A DNA stretch of 60,956 bases from Lachnospiraceae bacterium AM48-27BH (GCA_003478355.1 QUFC01000020.1:1-60956), one strand, 5' to 3'; positions 34,675-44,473 are shown, counted from the stretch's first letter. A program made the numbers and translations. The notes: generated from the sequence alone by a model not told the origin.

Positions 34675-35655
34675 ATGGAGCGGACATTATATAAACATAT
34701 CATAGACGGGCTGGAGATAGATCAGGTGATCCGTGACCATGAATATTCCATGGTGTCCAGACACCTTCATGAGACGTATGAGCTTTATTATCTGACAGAA
34801 GGACAGCGGTATTATTTCATAGAACGTCAGACCTATCTGGTGAAAGCCGGGGATGTGGTGCTGATCAAACCTAATCTGATCCATAAGACCAGTATAGCCG
34901 GAGAGTCTTACCATAACCGGATTCTGCTGCAGATTGACAGGGCATTTATGGACGGAGTGTTGAAAGCCTGTGGACTTGAGAACATGGAGACGGTGTATGG
35001 GCAGGATGCGGAGATCCTGCATATTCCCGAGGATAAACAACCGGTGATCCTGGAATTATTTGCGTCTATGGAACGGGAAATGGCACAGAAGCAAAAAGGG
35101 TGGCTGACGGCAGTAAAGCTGCAGCTGGCCAGATTATTATTAGAAGTAACCCGCTGTCCACAGATCACAGAGCAGCCGATGCAGAATGGTACATGGAATC
35201 TGGTAGGAACAGGACATGGAGAAAACCGGATAGAAGGAAGAACTCTGACTCAGGAAGAGCAGAAAAAGGATAGTGGGGCATCTGCCAGATTAGAAAAAGG
35301 TCGAGCTTCTACGATCTGGAAACACCAGAAAGTCAATCAGGTAGCGGATTATCTGGGCAGACATCCGGAGACCAGCGAATCCTTAGAGGAACTGGCGAAA
35401 CGTTTTTACATCAGCAAATCCTATTTAAGCCGGATTTTCCGGGAGGTGACCAGCTTCACGGTCAATGAGTACAAAAATGTCAGCCGCATCAAAAAATCCC
35501 AGCAGCTGCTTTTGCACAGCGACTGTTCCATTACAGAAGTTTCTGACCTGCTGGGATTTGAAAATTTGACCTATTATGAACGGGTATTTAAGAAATACAC
35601 CGGTGTCACTCCGTTAAAATACCGGAAAGAGAATGGTTATTCAAGATCTTTTTAA
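34675..35655 (+). CDS. AraC family transcriptional regulator
   Basis: A 326-aa regulator: an N-terminal cupin-like ligand domain (HLHETYELYYLTEGQRYYFI to about residue 110), a variable, polar linker (about 155-215), and a C-terminal double helix-turn-helix (LAKRFYISKSYLSRIFREVT, then ITEVSDLLGFENLTYYERVFKK and TPLKYRK). ATG 34675 follows AGAGAGAAG. Probably senses a sugar related to the GH4 substrate and controls the divergent GH4 gene. Its last 50 bp overlap the end of the convergent AraC gene on the other strand. Confidence 0.88.
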   Translation: MERTLYKHIIDGLEIDQVIRDHEYSMVSRHLHETYELYYLTEGQRYYFIERQTYLVKAGDVVLIKPNLIHKTSIAGESYHNRILLQIDRAFMDGVLKACGLENMETVYGQDAEILHIPEDKQPVILELFASMEREMAQKQKGWLTAVKLQLARLLLEVTRCPQITEQPMQNGTWNLVGTGHGENRIEGRTLTQEEQKKDSGASARLEKGRASTIWKHQKVNQVADYLGRHPETSESLEELAKRFYISKSYLSRIFREVTSFTVNEYKNVSRIKKSQQLLLHSDCSITEVSDLLGFENLTYYERVFKKYTGVTPLKYRKENGYSRSF

Positions 35656-36493
35656 ATTGTCCCGGGGTGTATCCGGTGGTCTGTTTGAAGGACCGGATAA
35701 AGTTGGAATAGTCATTAAACCCGGACAGATGGCATACCTCAGAGACCGTGTGATCCTGGGATAATAAGGTTTTGGCAAGAGCCACCCGTTTGACCAGCAC
35801 ATACTGGAATATGGTGCTTTCCGTTTCTGACTTAAACAGATGGCTCAGATAATATTTATCCAGGGAAAGTGCACTGGAAATGGAATCCAGAGTCAGGGAT
35901 TCGGTCAGGTGACTGTCAATATAATTCATGATGGCCTGTGTGCGGTGAGGAGAGGGCAGGATGGTTTTCGGCGCTGTGCGGTTCCAGGCTTCATTGATCA
36001 ATACCAGAAGCTGCAGCACCAGGGCTGTGGCCAGAATATCATTGCCGTAGTGTTCGGTCCCGTTTATGGCATTTTTTAAGGAGTGGGCCAGTTCCAGAAA
36101 ATGCGCCCGGTCCGCATCAGATAAGGAGACCAGATTGCCTTCTCCGGGCTTCCGGTGAAAACAGGTCAGCAGGTTGGTACGGGAGGTGCAGTATTGTTTG
36201 ATGAAATCCGGGCTTACGTGGATCACGATCCGGCTGAAGGGCGTATTGGTGGTGTTGATGGCCTTATGGATTTCATTGGAAGAAAATAAGATCAGGCTTC
36301 CCGGAGTCATGTTGTAACAGACATTTTCCACAAAATACTGGACATAGCCGTCTAACAGATAGTAGAGTTCAAAGCGGTTATGCATGTGAAATTCCGTATT
36401 TCCGGCGGCCGGACTGGTCATCATGTCACAGCTGAAGGGCTGATTGGAATAATCATAATGGTACTCCCGGCTTTTATTGGTATGAGAATTCAT
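35606..36493 (-). CDS. AraC family transcriptional regulator
   Basis: A 295-aa regulator from ATG 36493 behind TAGGAGGCACT. The N-terminal cupin domain is (EFHMHNRFELYYLLDGYVQYFV), and the C-terminal AraC domain has LSSAL-type helices (ISSALSLDKYYLSHLFKSE) and VSEVCHLSGFNDYSNFIRSFKQ. Divergent from the oxidoreductase/isomerase operon, so that is the likely target. Convergent with the other AraC gene with a 50-bp overlap at the 3' ends, so a transcript from one side can act as antisense to the other. Confidence 0.87.
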   Translation of the reverse strand: MNSHTNKSREYHYDYSNQPFSCDMMTSPAAGNTEFHMHNRFELYYLLDGYVQYFVENVCYNMTPGSLILFSSNEIHKAINTTNTPFSRIVIHVSPDFIKQYCTSRTNLLTCFHRKPGEGNLVSLSDADRAHFLELAHSLKNAINGTEHYGNDILATALVLQLLVLINEAWNRTAPKTILPSPHRTQAIMNYIDSHLTESLTLDSISSALSLDKYYLSHLFKSETESTIFQYVLVKRVALAKTLLSQDHTVSEVCHLSGFNDYSNFIRSFKQTTGYTPGQFKKILNNHSLSGILTE

Positions 36494-36520
36494 AGTGCCT
36501 CCTAAACTAGACAATCTACG

Positions 36521-36572
36521 CATGTTTTTTATCAATTTATGCAAACATATGGACTATAAATAAGTATATAAT
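36521..36572 (+). promoter_or_regulatory. Putative activator-dependent promoter of the oxidoreductase operon
   Basis: A perfect TATAAT at 36567-36572 has no good -35 box at 16-18 bp. CATGTTT (36521-36527) and AAACATA (36543-36549) form an inverted repeat just upstream, where an activator would sit. The divergent AraC gene is the natural candidate. Confidence 0.45.
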
Positions 36573-36606
36573 AGAGTTATCTAAAATGCAATAGGAGGGG
36601 TTTTTC

Positions 36607-37785
36607 ATGGAAAAGGTAAGACTTGGTATTATTGGTATGGGTAACATGGGTTCTGGCCATGCAAAGAATCTGATGGACGGAAAGGTACCTGAGATTGAGA
36701 TTACTGCTGTGGCAGACCGCAAGGAAAGCCGCCGCCAGTGGTGCAAAGAGAATCTTCCAGAGAACGTAAAGATTTTTGAAGAAGGAAAAGATCTGATCGC
36801 AGCAGAGGATGTATGTGATGCAGTTCTGATCGCTGTTCCACATTATCAGCATCCGGAGCTGAGTATTGACGCACTTCAGCATAATCTGCATGTGATGTGT
36901 GAGAAACCTGCAGGTGTTTATACCAAACAGGTTCGTGAGATGAATGAAGTGGCAAAGAAGACCAACCGTGTATTTGCCATGATGTTCAACCAGAGAACCA
37001 ACTGTGTATACCGTAAGATGCATGAGTTAGTAACCAGCGGCGATTTAGGTGCCATCAAGAGAGTAAACTGGATCATCACAGACTGGTATCGTACCCAGTC
37101 CTATTATGATTCCGGTGACTGGAGAGCTACCTGGGAAGGCGAAGGCGGCGGTGTTCTGTTAAACCAGTGCCCACACAACCTGGACCTGATCCAGTGGATC
37201 TGCGGCATGCCATCTAAGGTACAGGCATTCTGCCACGAGGGCAAATGGCATGACATCGAGGTTGAGGATGATGTAACTGCATACTTAGAGTATCCGAACG
37301 GAGCAACCGGTGTATTTATCACCTCTACTGCAGACGCTCCAGGTACCAACCGTTTTGAGATCACCTTAGAGAAAGGCAAACTGGTATGTGAGAATAACGT
37401 TCTGACTCTTCATGAGCTGGAAGTCAGCGAGCGTGAGTTCTGCAAGACAGCCAAAGGCGGATTTGATAAGCCACCTTGCCATGTAAAAGAAGTAGAGACT
37501 GACGGATTAAATGAGCAGCATGTAGGTGTATTAAGAGCATTTGCCGGCAGAATCCTTCACGGAACTCCATTAGTAGCAGAGGGAGAAGAGGGTATCAACG
37601 GCTTGACTCTTTCCAACGCAATGCATTTATCCAGCTGGTTAGGACATGCAGTGGAGCTTCCATTTGATGAAGATCTGTTCTTAGAGGAGCTGAATAAGCG
37701 TCGTGCAAACTCCAAGAAGAAAGAGCATGTAAAAGAGTTAGTTCTGGATACCGTGAACTCTTATGGTTCCAAGCAGAGCGTATAA
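36607..37785 (+). CDS. Gfo/Idh/MocA family oxidoreductase
   Basis: A 392-aa NAD(P)-dependent sugar oxidoreductase: Rossmann motif LGIIGMGNMGSGHAKN at the start, the EKP motif (HVMCEKPAGVYT), and a C-terminal beta-sheet domain with HNLDLIQWICGMP. ATG 36607 follows AGGAGGGG. Members oxidise or epimerise free or glycosidic sugars. It precedes the isomerase gene by 34 nt, so both act in the same sugar-conversion step. Substrate not assigned; the setting suggests an uronic acid or deoxysugar from the polysaccharide. Confidence 0.9.
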   Translation: MEKVRLGIIGMGNMGSGHAKNLMDGKVPEIEITAVADRKESRRQWCKENLPENVKIFEEGKDLIAAEDVCDAVLIAVPHYQHPELSIDALQHNLHVMCEKPAGVYTKQVREMNEVAKKTNRVFAMMFNQRTNCVYRKMHELVTSGDLGAIKRVNWIITDWYRTQSYYDSGDWRATWEGEGGGVLLNQCPHNLDLIQWICGMPSKVQAFCHEGKWHDIEVEDDVTAYLEYPNGATGVFITSTADAPGTNRFEITLEKGKLVCENNVLTLHELEVSEREFCKTAKGGFDKPPCHVKEVETDGLNEQHVGVLRAFAGRILHGTPLVAEGEEGINGLTLSNAMHLSSWLGHAVELPFDEDLFLEELNKRRANSKKKEHVKELVLDTVNSYGSKQSV

Positions 37786-37819
37786 GTTCAGGCATACATA
37801 GAAAGGGGATTCTATTCTT

Positions 37820-38671
37820 ATGTGGGATAACATTGTTTTAAGCGGTTTTGCAGATGAGATCGATCCAAGCCTGGACGAGCAGATCCGTGTACTGAAAAAG
37901 CTGGGCATGAACCATATCGAGATGCGCGGCGTGAATGGCAAAGGTCTGGTGGAGTATACACTGGAAGAAGCCAAAGAGATTAAGAAAAGACTGGATGCAG
38001 AGGGCTTTGCTCTTTCTTCCGTTGGCTCTCCGATCGGTAAGATCAAAATCACCGATGATTTCGAGCCTCATATGGAATTATACAAACATACTGTAGATCT
38101 GGCACATCTGATGGAAGCAAAATATATCCGTATGTTCAGCTTCTTCATGCCAGAGGGCTGCGAGGACTACAGCCCATACAAGGATGAGGTGATGAACCGT
38201 CTTGGCAAATTTGTAGACTATGCAAAAGCCAACGATATCATCCTTCTTCACGAGAATGAGAAAGACATCTATGGCGATGTAGCTTCCCGTTGCTTAGAGA
38301 TCCAGAAGAACTTCTACTGTGATCACTTCAAGGCTGTATTTGACTTTGCGAATTTTGTACAGTGCAAGCAGGACACCTTAGAAGCTTATGAGATGATGAA
38401 GCCATACGTGGAGTATATCCACATCAAAGATGCCAGATGGGATGACGCCAGCGTTGTACCTCCGGGAACCGGAGACGGTCACGTAGCTGAGATCCTGGCG
38501 AAATTCAAAGCCGCAGGCTATCAGGGATACTTATCCTTAGAGCCACATCTGGCTGACTTTGCCGGTTTTGCTGCATTAGAGATGAATGCTTCCCAGAAAA
38601 AGAAATTAGGTGGAGAAGAAGCCTTCACTCTGGCACATGACTCCTTAGTGAAGATCATTGAGAGCCTGTAA
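37820..38671 (+). CDS. Sugar phosphate isomerase/epimerase family protein (TIM barrel)
   Basis: A 283-aa AP-endonuclease-2-type TIM barrel with metal-binding residues in LLHENEKDIYGD, CDHFKAVFDFANFVQ (Asp and His), YIHIKDARWDD and LSLEPHL. It probably interconverts or cleaves a keto sugar. ATG 37820 follows AAAGGGG. Located right behind the Gfo/Idh/MocA gene and ended by a strong terminator, so the two form a small operon. Confidence 0.88.
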   Translation: MWDNIVLSGFADEIDPSLDEQIRVLKKLGMNHIEMRGVNGKGLVEYTLEEAKEIKKRLDAEGFALSSVGSPIGKIKITDDFEPHMELYKHTVDLAHLMEAKYIRMFSFFMPEGCEDYSPYKDEVMNRLGKFVDYAKANDIILLHENEKDIYGDVASRCLEIQKNFYCDHFKAVFDFANFVQCKQDTLEAYEMMKPYVEYIHIKDARWDDASVVPPGTGDGHVAEILAKFKAAGYQGYLSLEPHLADFAGFAALEMNASQKKKLGGEEAFTLAHDSLVKIIESL

Positions 38672-38683
38672 TATGGTAAGATA

Positions 38684-38731
38684 AAAAAGAGCGTGTGAAA
38701 AATGAAAAATCATTTTTCACACGCTCTTTTT
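38684..38731. terminator. Strong bidirectional terminator
   Basis: A perfect 21-bp stem (AAAAAGAGCGTGTGAAAAATG and complement, given by position 38684-38704 and 38711-38731) with a 6-nt loop. It closes both the isomerase operon and the minus-strand GH105 gene, whose stop is at 38743. Confidence 0.92.
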
Positions 38732-38742
38732 ATACCTCTCAG

Positions 38743-39855
38743 TTATTTTAATGCCTCACACAGGGCGATCAAAGTTAATGACTGTCCATAAGCCATCGGC
38801 CGGATCACAATATTCTTATAATGATCTGCGTCATATCCCATTCCGGTGCCGGCGGAAACATTTAATACAGTTCCATCCTCATCTACTTGTGCACAAAGCC
38901 CTGCAACAGCTTTTTCTGCACATGCTGCATAAGATTCATCCAGAATACCCAGTTTCAGCGCCTTTAAAATACCAGCTGTGATCGCTGCAGAACCTGAAGT
39001 TTCCTCATAACTGGTCGGGTCAGTCAGAACCGTATGCCACAGTCCATCTGGAGCCTGTAATCTTCTTAAGGTCTCTACCTGTGCCTTAAAGGTATCTACG
39101 ATATAGTTGTAAACGCCTGGATCCAGGGTATCCTTTGCCACATCCAGATATTCCAGAATTCCATAAGTGAACCAGGAATTGCCCCTGCACCAGAAGATAC
39201 CGCCAAAGTTGGAATTCTCCGGGAAGCTCCAGCCGTGGTACAGAAGTCCGGTATGTTTGTCATAAAGATATTTAATATGTACCAGCACCTGTCTGGTGGA
39301 TTCCTCGATCCAGTCTTTGCGGTTGTAGAGATGTCCCATTTTATTTAAGAACAGGACTGTCATAAATAAGGTATCTGCCCAGATCTCGCCGTCATTTAAC
39401 TTGATGCCGTTGCGGTCACCGATGGCAGTCGTCACATGCTGGAAGCCATGATCCCTGGTTTTTGGCAGGTCATGCATCAGCCATTCTGCCTGGTCTAAGC
39501 ACATTTTCTCGTATTCCGGTTTGCCAAGGGCGTTTAACAGGTTACAGATCATCAGATAAGGTGTGGTGGTGTTGATGTTGCGGCTTGGCAGACCCTTTTT
39601 TAAGTTATTCTGGATCCAGTTTTCAAAGAAGTCCAGATACCGGTTATCTCCGTAGAAATTCTGAAGCTTATACAGGCCGTATAAACCTACACCCTGGGGC
39701 CAGTCCCATTCCTCAATACCGAAATCTCTGGCGATCAGGCCCTGGTCGGATTGTTCTTTGGAAGTGTTTTTGTCGCTGTCATAATCCGCACCTCCCAGGT
39801 TCATCAGCTTGTCCATTACCTTGTGAATGATTGGTAATAATTGTTCGTTTGTCAT
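38743..39855 (-). CDS. GH105 unsaturated rhamnogalacturonyl hydrolase (YteR-like)
   Basis: A 370-aa (alpha/alpha)6-barrel enzyme that removes the 4,5-unsaturated uronic acid from lyase products. ATG 39855 follows GGAGGGG. Key residues are the catalytic Asp161 in DGEIWADTLFM, His140 in GFQHVTT, and CRGNSWFTYG. No signal peptide is visible, so it acts in the cytoplasm on imported oligosaccharides. It begins right after the YesN-type regulator stop (39857), which ties its expression to that two-component system. Confidence 0.9.
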   Translation of the reverse strand: MTNEQLLPIIHKVMDKLMNLGGADYDSDKNTSKEQSDQGLIARDFGIEEWDWPQGVGLYGLYKLQNFYGDNRYLDFFENWIQNNLKKGLPSRNINTTTPYLMICNLLNALGKPEYEKMCLDQAEWLMHDLPKTRDHGFQHVTTAIGDRNGIKLNDGEIWADTLFMTVLFLNKMGHLYNRKDWIEESTRQVLVHIKYLYDKHTGLLYHGWSFPENSNFGGIFWCRGNSWFTYGILEYLDVAKDTLDPGVYNYIVDTFKAQVETLRRLQAPDGLWHTVLTDPTSYEETSGSAAITAGILKALKLGILDESYAACAEKAVAGLCAQVDEDGTVLNVSAGTGMGYDADHYKNIVIRPMAYGQSLTLIALCEALK

Positions 39856-39856
39856 G

Positions 39857-41383
39857 TTATTCCCCTCCATTTAATTTTTTTGCATAGGCGCTGGGTGTCA
39901 GCCCCGTGCTTTTTTTAAAAATCTGGCTGAAATACTGTGGATTGTTGCCGCAGCCCACCTGCTGGGCTACCCATTGGATCTGTTCTGAATGGCCATCGGT
40001 CAATAACTGCTTCGCTTTCTGAATCCTAAGGGTCGTAAGGTAAGCAGAGAATTTCTGTCCGGTTTCTTTGATAAAACGTTTGCTGACGTAATCCACATTC
40101 ATAAAGAGATAATTTTCTGCGATCCATTTTAAAGTCAGGTTCGGATCATCCAGATGTTCTTCCACATACTGGGTGATGCTATTGACCAGAGGGCTGGTAT
40201 TCTGGGAACCATTGGCCGCCTGTTGTTCCAGCATGGCAGTTAATTGTTTCATGATCATAGCCCGCAGGGTCTCCAACTCTGTCTGCTGGTTTAATTCCAG
40301 CAGGAATTCCGTGGCATCTGTGGAAGAAGTGCGCTTTCCGTTGGAGGTCAGCTTGATCACCGTGCGTGATCCGGTCTGACGAAGAAAATCAAGGTTGGTG
40401 ATCCCATCCAGAAGTCCCTGGATCTCCTGCAGATGGGTTTTCTGCATTTCTACGGATTCGTCAGGAAGATATGAAGTAAGCTGCTCCATTTTCGAGATCA
40501 GTCCCCGGTAGTTGCAGATAGGAACCGGCTGTAAACCATTCATAAAATAGATGGTTCCGTAGCGGCGGATCTTGCTGATCAGCTGTTCCAGCAGGGAGGA
40601 CAGATTGGAAAACGAAAGTCTGCGGTATTCCAGTGCCGGGGCTACATCGGAGCCCAAGGAACGGAAATAGGAGTCCATGCGGTCATAGGACACCTGATGG
40701 CTTTCGAAAAACAGAAGCAGGGTATTTTTTACATAGATGCTGTAAAGAGGAATACCTGGGGCTTCTTGCCGCATGTATTGGTAGATCAGGTTCAATGCCG
40801 GATTACGCTGGTTTTCTTCTACATAATAGAAAAAACACAGTTCGTAGCCGGTATTGGAAAAATCCATGTATCCGGAGTAGGAATCCCAGGAAGGACCATC
40901 TCCGTCCTGCAGAAAGATCCGTTCATGAATGATATTTGATAATAGGTTGTAATGCAGGTTGGTGACCAGATTTTTCTGTCGTTCCTGCATATCCTGAAAT
41001 GCCTTCTGGTGGAAATGTTCTTTGATCACATCCTGTATACTTTCGATGATCTGGTCTTCGTTACAGGGTTTTAACAGATAGTGGTGTACCCGGAACCGCA
41101 TAGCCTGCTTGGCGTATTCAAATTCTCCGAATCCGGATAATAGGATAAACTGGATATTTAAGTCTGTCTGGGAGATTTTCTCGATCAGTTCCAGCCCAGA
41201 CAGTCCCGGCATGCGGATATCTGTCAGCACAATGTCCGGACATTCATCCAGGATCATGTTATAGGCTTCGATCCCATCGCTGCACAAGCCGATCAGCTCG
41301 ATTCCCAGACTGTTCCAGTCGATCATTTTTGAGATAGATTCTCGGATGATCCGTTCATCATCCGCAATGATTAGTTTTAACAT
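39857..41383 (-). CDS. YesN-type response regulator (receiver + AraC DNA-binding)
   Basis: A 508-aa response regulator with a receiver domain (phospho-acceptor Asp in DIVLTDIRMPGLSG, acid pair IIADDE, conserved Lys in HHYLLKPC), a middle region of about 270 residues, and a C-terminal AraC domain (LKWIAENYLFMNVDYVSKRF, and WVAQQVGCGNNPQYFSQIFKK). The start ATG 41383 is in the usual place. It works with the YesM-type kinase just upstream and probably activates the neighbouring uronide genes. Its stop lies 1 nt from the GH105 start. Confidence 0.92.
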   Translation of the reverse strand: MLKLIIADDERIIRESISKMIDWNSLGIELIGLCSDGIEAYNMILDECPDIVLTDIRMPGLSGLELIEKISQTDLNIQFILLSGFGEFEYAKQAMRFRVHHYLLKPCNEDQIIESIQDVIKEHFHQKAFQDMQERQKNLVTNLHYNLLSNIIHERIFLQDGDGPSWDSYSGYMDFSNTGYELCFFYYVEENQRNPALNLIYQYMRQEAPGIPLYSIYVKNTLLLFFESHQVSYDRMDSYFRSLGSDVAPALEYRRLSFSNLSSLLEQLISKIRRYGTIYFMNGLQPVPICNYRGLISKMEQLTSYLPDESVEMQKTHLQEIQGLLDGITNLDFLRQTGSRTVIKLTSNGKRTSSTDATEFLLELNQQTELETLRAMIMKQLTAMLEQQAANGSQNTSPLVNSITQYVEEHLDDPNLTLKWIAENYLFMNVDYVSKRFIKETGQKFSAYLTTLRIQKAKQLLTDGHSEQIQWVAQQVGCGNNPQYFSQIFKKSTGLTPSAYAKKLNGGE

Positions 41384-41413
41384 GAAAACTCCTTTCTAGG
41401 TGCTGCGGCCCTG

Positions 41414-43201
41414 TCAGACGGTCAGAGATGCTTCCGCATCTGGTGACAGAATTACCGGTTTTAATGGATATACCAGCTTTGCCACAGCCAGCTCTTCTTC
41501 ATTATAGAGGGTCAGCCCATAGGCTTCCCCATAGGTGAGCTGCATTCGTTTCTGGATATTTAAAAGGCCGATACCAAAGCCGTGAGGCTCGATCTGCCGG
41601 TTTTCCAGCTTGGAAAGAAGGTCATCCTCGAAGGCAGAGCCGTCATTTTTTACATAGATGATCAATTGATCCTTTTCCGGACAAGGTTCTGCAGAAATGG
41701 AGATCAGACAGCCTTCTGTATTTTCTTCCAGGCCATAGCGGATGGCATTTTCCACCAGAGGCTGTAAGGTCAGCTTTAAAACGTAACAGCTTAACAGGTT
41801 TTGCGGGATATCTGTCTGGAAATTCAGGCGATCCTCAAAACGGTATTTCTGGATGGTGATGTAATATTGGATCAGCTCCAGCTCTTTTTGCAGGGGAACC
41901 TGCTTGGAACGGTGATCCAGGGTGATCCGCAGAAGACTTCCCAGGGCCTCTGCCATGGCGGAAATGTCCTTTGCGCCCAGAATTTTGGCCCTCCAGTTGA
42001 TGGATTCCAGAGTATTATATAGAAAATGAGGGTTCATCTGGTTTTCCAGAGCCTTAAACTGTGCCTCTTTGATCAGGATCTCATTTAAGTAATTGGTCTG
42101 GATCAGCTGGTTGACCTCGTTGACCATATGGTCAAACTGACGATGGAGGATTCCAAGCTCGTCTTTGCGGTTTTCGTAATCATAGTCATTATCCAAAGGC
42201 TCCTTTTGTCCGTCACCGAATCGCCGGATCTTCATAAGAAGACGGTCAAAATGGCGGGTGATGGAGTCGATCAGCCAGGAAGACAGGGTAAATGACAGGA
42301 TCACCGACAGGATGAGGATGGTGATCACCAGCCGGATGCTGGTATTTAAGGAAGAACGGATGTTGTCAAATGGGATCAGACAGACGTAATTCCAGTCAAA
42401 GCCAGGGATCTGGCCCTTCACATAAAAAGAGTTTTCATTGCCAATGCGCAGAGAATTATAGTGACCGGGAAACAGTGTCTGGTACTGTTTTAAAGCCTTC
42501 TCCGCAATCTGTGGGGAATGGTACATGAGCAGGCTGTTATCATATAGAAGATATTGTGCCTGTTGTTGGAGAAAGCCGGGTGATGAGCTCTCGGTGACCA
42601 GACCATTGAGATCGACACAGACCAAAAGGATACCGAGGGTATCCAGCCGCAGGTATTCAGCTCTGCGGATCTCTTTGAGCATAAACAGTCCATAATCTTC
42701 TGCATAATCTGTGACCCAGATCGTAGCGCCATCGGCTTTTTTTGCACGTTCGCACAGATCCTGCTCGATGGGGGCAGGGAGTACTGCACTTCCAGCAGGA
42801 ACATGAGTATGGATCGACACCGTACCCTGATACAGATTCATGTAGCGGATATGGTCTTTGCGGAAGTTTGTGCAATACTCACCGAGGGAGTAGTAGACAT
42901 GGCGGTACGCCAGGTTCGCTTCCTGGGGATTTTGGGTATCCTTCATAATTCCCAGATAGTTTTGGATGTTGTTGTCGGAAAGAAATAAATCCGCCATGCT
43001 GTTTAGGTTGTTTAAGTTGTTTTGCACCTTCAGGGCCGAGGAAGACAGAGCGGAGGCTGCTGTTTTATAGAGTACGCTGTCGTAAGCAGTAGTGACGAAG
43101 TGAAGACCTGTCAGAGCTGCTGTTGATAATAATGCGATACAGAGCAGCACGATGGCCTGGATTTTATGTTTTAAGGGCATGTTGCATATAAATTGTTTCA
43201 T
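41414..43201 (-). CDS. YesM-type sensor histidine kinase
   Basis: A 595-aa kinase. ATG 43201 has AAAGGAATT upstream; an earlier in-frame ATG (43228) does not. Two membrane helices (about residues 15-37 and 300-320) surround an extracytoplasmic Cache-like sensor of about 250 residues. HAMP, a His_kinase domain with FKALENQMNPHFLYNTLESI (given in part), and an HATPase domain with LTLQPLVENAI and GIGLLNI follow. It senses an external glycan signal and phosphorylates the YesN-type regulator 31 nt downstream. Confidence 0.92.
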   Translation of the reverse strand: MKQFICNMPLKHKIQAIVLLCIALLSTAALTGLHFVTTAYDSVLYKTAASALSSSALKVQNNLNNLNSMADLFLSDNNIQNYLGIMKDTQNPQEANLAYRHVYYSLGEYCTNFRKDHIRYMNLYQGTVSIHTHVPAGSAVLPAPIEQDLCERAKKADGATIWVTDYAEDYGLFMLKEIRRAEYLRLDTLGILLVCVDLNGLVTESSSPGFLQQQAQYLLYDNSLLMYHSPQIAEKALKQYQTLFPGHYNSLRIGNENSFYVKGQIPGFDWNYVCLIPFDNIRSSLNTSIRLVITILILSVILSFTLSSWLIDSITRHFDRLLMKIRRFGDGQKEPLDNDYDYENRKDELGILHRQFDHMVNEVNQLIQTNYLNEILIKEAQFKALENQMNPHFLYNTLESINWRAKILGAKDISAMAEALGSLLRITLDHRSKQVPLQKELELIQYYITIQKYRFEDRLNFQTDIPQNLLSCYVLKLTLQPLVENAIRYGLEENTEGCLISISAEPCPEKDQLIIYVKNDGSAFEDDLLSKLENRQIEPHGFGIGLLNIQKRMQLTYGEAYGLTLYNEEELAVAKLVYPLKPVILSPDAEASLTV

Positions 43202-43237
43202 AGAGAAAAAATTCCTTTGCGGTATCATTATTTATAA

Positions 43238-43266
43238 ATTATATATATAATGGCAAATAAACTCAA
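43238..43266 (-). promoter_or_regulatory. Predicted sigma-A promoter of the YesM/YesN/GH105 operon
   Basis: On the minus strand TTGAGT (43261-43266), a 17-bp spacer and TATAAT (43238-43243), about 37 bp before the kinase start. Confidence 0.65.
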
Positions 43267-43297
43267 TCTTTTCTTATGAAAAAGATGTAAAATGAAC

Positions 43298-43330
43298 AAA
43301 AACGCCGTTTTTTTAATAGACGGCGTTTTT
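43298..43330. terminator. Bidirectional terminator behind GH88
   Basis: An 11-bp stem AAAAACGCCGT/ACGGCGTTTTT with an 11-nt loop. It closes the minus-strand importer operon (GH88 stop at 43346) before the YesM promoter. Confidence 0.85.
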
Positions 43331-43345
43331 GAGAACAAGGCTGAT

Positions 43346-44473
43346 TTACCAGATTAGGAACGCTTTGTTCTGCAATCTTAAAGAAGCTTCTAATAAGAAA
43401 TAATCTCCATAAATGATTGGCACTTGTCGATCTTCGGCTCGGTGATATTTAGCGGAACCATATTGAAGAATACCATCTCGATCCGGATTCCAGTCTGAGA
43501 AATCATGGGTTAATTTTTCATAGACTTTCCAGGCGGATTTTTCGTAAAGTGGCCGTTCCAGTTCATCAACCCATTCAGCAATTTCTAAGAGTCCGCATGC
43601 AGCACATGCAGAAGCGGTCGTGTCATAATAAACAGGATCTGCAGGTGCCCGAAAATCAATGAGTGATACATAGTCGGTAAGGGCAATGTTGGCAAGAAAA
43701 TAATGTGCTACCGTTTTGGCTGCATTTAGATAAGAGGTTTTCTTGGTATAACGGTATGCAAGGGCGAGTCCATAAATAGCCCATGATTGTCCGCGGGACC
43801 AGGAAGAATTTTCTCCATAACCTTGTCCGCCTGGAATGTTTAGTACTTCTCCGGTTGCTTCATCGAATTCTACAATATGATTGCAAGAACCATCTTCTCT
43901 GATAATATGAGTGAGCACACGATCCAGGTGATGAATCGCAATTTGACGGTAATGGTCTCCGGCACCTTCGGAAGCAGCCCAGAATAAAAGTGGAAGATTC
44001 ATGACGCAATCAATGATCATCTGACTTAAACCAGGACGGTTCCAGGCTCGTATATATTCGCCAGCTGGACAGTAGCGGGAAGCAAGTACCGCTGCAGCAC
44101 GAAGACCTCGTTGGCGGGCAGTGGGGTCACCGGTGAGGCGATAGTGGGCAACGGCTGTGTGGAGCCATAAGAAACCTACATCATGATCCAGAAGGTCAAA
44201 ATGTTCAAATGCTTTTTCCAGATGTTCTTCCAGGCAGCTGGCTTCTGACATATAATCAGAGTTATTTTCTGCATGATATAATTGCCACATAATACCACCC
44301 CAGAATCCATTGGTCCACCAGTTGATCATGGATTCGTCCCATGTCGGATAAGCTCCGTCAATAGAAATATAAGGAATTCTGCCATTCATCCGATGACATT
44401 CTGCACGGAATTTTTGTTCCATGCGGTTGTAAGTATCAGATAGATAGGCTGTTTGTTGCTGGTTCAAGTTCAT
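43346..44473 (-). CDS. GH88 unsaturated glucuronyl hydrolase
   Basis: A 375-aa (alpha/alpha)6-barrel enzyme that cuts unsaturated uronic acid from oligosaccharides left by polysaccharide lyases. Recognisable features are WTNGFWGGIMWQLYH, the catalytic-type Asp in DHDVGFLW (96-103), NRPGLSQMIIDCVMNLPLLF and GENSSWSRGQSWAIYG. No signal peptide, so cytoplasmic. The first 38 nt overlap the end of the DUF2264 gene, so the two are translationally linked. It is the last gene of the ABC importer operon. Confidence 0.9.
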   Translation of the reverse strand: MNLNQQQTAYLSDTYNRMEQKFRAECHRMNGRIPYISIDGAYPTWDESMINWWTNGFWGGIMWQLYHAENNSDYMSEASCLEEHLEKAFEHFDLLDHDVGFLWLHTAVAHYRLTGDPTARQRGLRAAAVLASRYCPAGEYIRAWNRPGLSQMIIDCVMNLPLLFWAASEGAGDHYRQIAIHHLDRVLTHIIREDGSCNHIVEFDEATGEVLNIPGGQGYGENSSWSRGQSWAIYGLALAYRYTKKTSYLNAAKTVAHYFLANIALTDYVSLIDFRAPADPVYYDTTASACAACGLLEIAEWVDELERPLYEKSAWKVYEKLTHDFSDWNPDRDGILQYGSAKYHRAEDRQVPIIYGDYFLLEASLRLQNKAFLIW

